Below are positions 12,795 through 13,261 of a stretch of DNA of 13,261 bases, one piece after another. The stretch is from contig CAZPHH010000114.1 of the NCBI GenBank assembly GCA_964586145.1, positions 1 to 13,261 of the forward strand, written 5' to 3'. The notes beneath the pieces were generated by a model. The model did not search any database, was not told the origin of the DNA, and worked only from the letters and a program-made list of their open reading frames with translations. Position numbers and translations under genes: made by a program. Position 1 is the stretch's first letter, and each line of letters starts with the position of its first letter. The stretch is from JAFGJQ01 sp964586145. GTDB taxonomy: Bacteria; Planctomycetota; Phycisphaerae; UBA1845.

Positions 12795-12835
12795 GCCGAC
12801 CCCGCCCCGGGCTTCGCGCCCCCGGCGGGGTCGGC
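12795..12835 (+). terminator. Strong hairpin downstream of secDF
   Basis: GCCGACCCCGCC (12795-12806) pairs perfectly over 12 bases with GGCGGGGTCGGC (12824-12835). An inner GGGC/GCCC stem lies inside the loop. It starts 27 bases after the secDF stop. Only a poor T-run follows (TGTT), so it may be a weak intrinsic terminator, a bidirectional one, or a 3' stability element. Confidence 0.55.
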
Positions 12836-13141
12836 CTGTTCCGGAACGGCGAACAGAGGGGATTCCGCGGGACGGGCGCACGCGCCTCATCCTGTTCACC
12901 GGCGCTGCCGATTTGTCCTGGGCCGCAAGGATCGCCGCCGGATCGAAATTCTGGCTGGCGAAGGGATGCCATTTCGACGTCCGGCGACGGGGGGCCGACC
13001 CGCGTGGCCCGGCTGCTCAGGGGGTACGACGAAGGTATCCATGATCGAAGTTAGCGAACCTGCGCCGGAGTTCTTCAGTCCGCCTGCCAGGAGACCGATT
13101 CTCTAGGGTGTCTGCCCCGGGGGTCGGCCGCTTCACGGGTT

Positions 13142-13180
13142 ACGGACCCGACGGTGCGGCACTCCGGGCGCCAGGTCCGT
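13142..13180 (+). promoter_or_regulatory. Possible 5' leader stem-loop
   Basis: ACGGACC (13142-13148) pairs with GGTCCGT (13174-13180), closing a 25-base loop, 26 bases before the ATG at 13207. It may be a leader structure of the last gene. It does not match a riboswitch class I can name. Confidence 0.3.
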
Positions 13181-13206
13181 CACGACAGCTTTGGGAGTAT
13201 GGACTA

Positions 13207-13261
13207 ATGACCCTTCAGAAGAAACTGCTGGTTTCCAAGCTTGCGCTCGTTGCTCTGCCGA
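13207..13261 (+). CDS. Start of a membrane or signal-peptide protein, cut by the window edge
   Basis: Only 18 codons are visible: MTLQKKLLVSKLALVALP. A basic start followed by a hydrophobic stretch fits a signal peptide or first membrane helix, such as those of chemotaxis receptors or sensor kinases, but the family cannot be told. GGGAG (13193-13197) lies nine bases upstream of the ATG and supports the start. Confidence 0.5.
   Translation, partial: MTLQKKLLVSKLALVALP

Larger units (their letters stand above)
12769..13206. other. Intergenic region after secDF
   Basis: No convincing gene lies in these 438 bases. Long frames across them are continuations of shadow frames of secDF. The left end holds the secDF hairpin. 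A tiny frame at 13041-13106 (21 codons, GAAGG five bases upstream) is too weak to call. The right end holds a stem at 13142-13180 and the ribosome site GGGAG (13193-13197) of the next gene. No good promoter is seen. Confidence 0.5.

Noticed and set aside
13041..13106. 21-codon frame as a possible leader peptide
   Set aside because: There is no domain, no regulatory codon pattern and only a partial ribosome site.
13150..13175. GCACTCCGG resembling part of a c-di-GMP-I riboswitch
   Set aside because: The other conserved blocks are missing or in the wrong order, so the match is probably chance.

Overview
The window most likely comes from a high-GC Planctomycetota-type bacterium, perhaps Phycisphaerae-like. 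This is inferred from four things together: SecD and SecF fused into one very large protein, a DUF2617-type protein, an SPFH protein of the plant-HIR-like group, and an exported protein resembling PEP-CTERM cargo. No rRNA or marker gene is present, so the assignment is tentative and another PVC-group lineage is possible.

Layout. Positions 1-2549 are an accessory, degraded-looking stretch. It holds a small membrane-anchored hypothetical protein in a visibly less GC-rich segment (155-667) and an exported protein that seems to have lost its C-terminus (1032-1580). Three copies of a GGGACATC... repeat occur here, and two of them supply the stop codons of these two ORFs. From about 1590 to 2350 there is no credible gene; instead there is a dense mosaic of short perfect hairpins and an 8-bp tandem repeat.

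Positions 2550-6283 hold plus-strand genes: a zinc-ribbon protein and an HIR-type SPFH membrane scaffold in one apparent operon, then a secreted or lipid-anchored three-module GH29 alpha-L-fucosidase with its own -10 box. Two minus-strand genes follow: a polytopic membrane protein of unknown function (6341-7327) and a DUF2617 protein (7364-7933). They probably form one transcript from a near-consensus promoter at 7988-8016. A second near-consensus promoter, on the plus strand at 8296-8323, starts 8-10 bases before a small gene for a putative exported protein (8334-8777). Fused secDF (8917-12768) follows and ends at a strong GC-rich hairpin. The first 18 codons of another membrane or signal-peptide protein run off the right edge (13207-13261).

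How the genes fit together. Most products act at or across the cell envelope. SecDF drives late steps of Sec export, which the exported protein, the fucosidase and the 8334-8777 product would use. The SPFH protein is a probable membrane-microdomain scaffold with a zinc-ribbon partner. I found no defence system, CRISPR array, tRNA, rRNA or intact transposase. The most unusual material is the non-coding hairpin and repeat field at 1590-2350 and the repeats that end adjoining ORFs.
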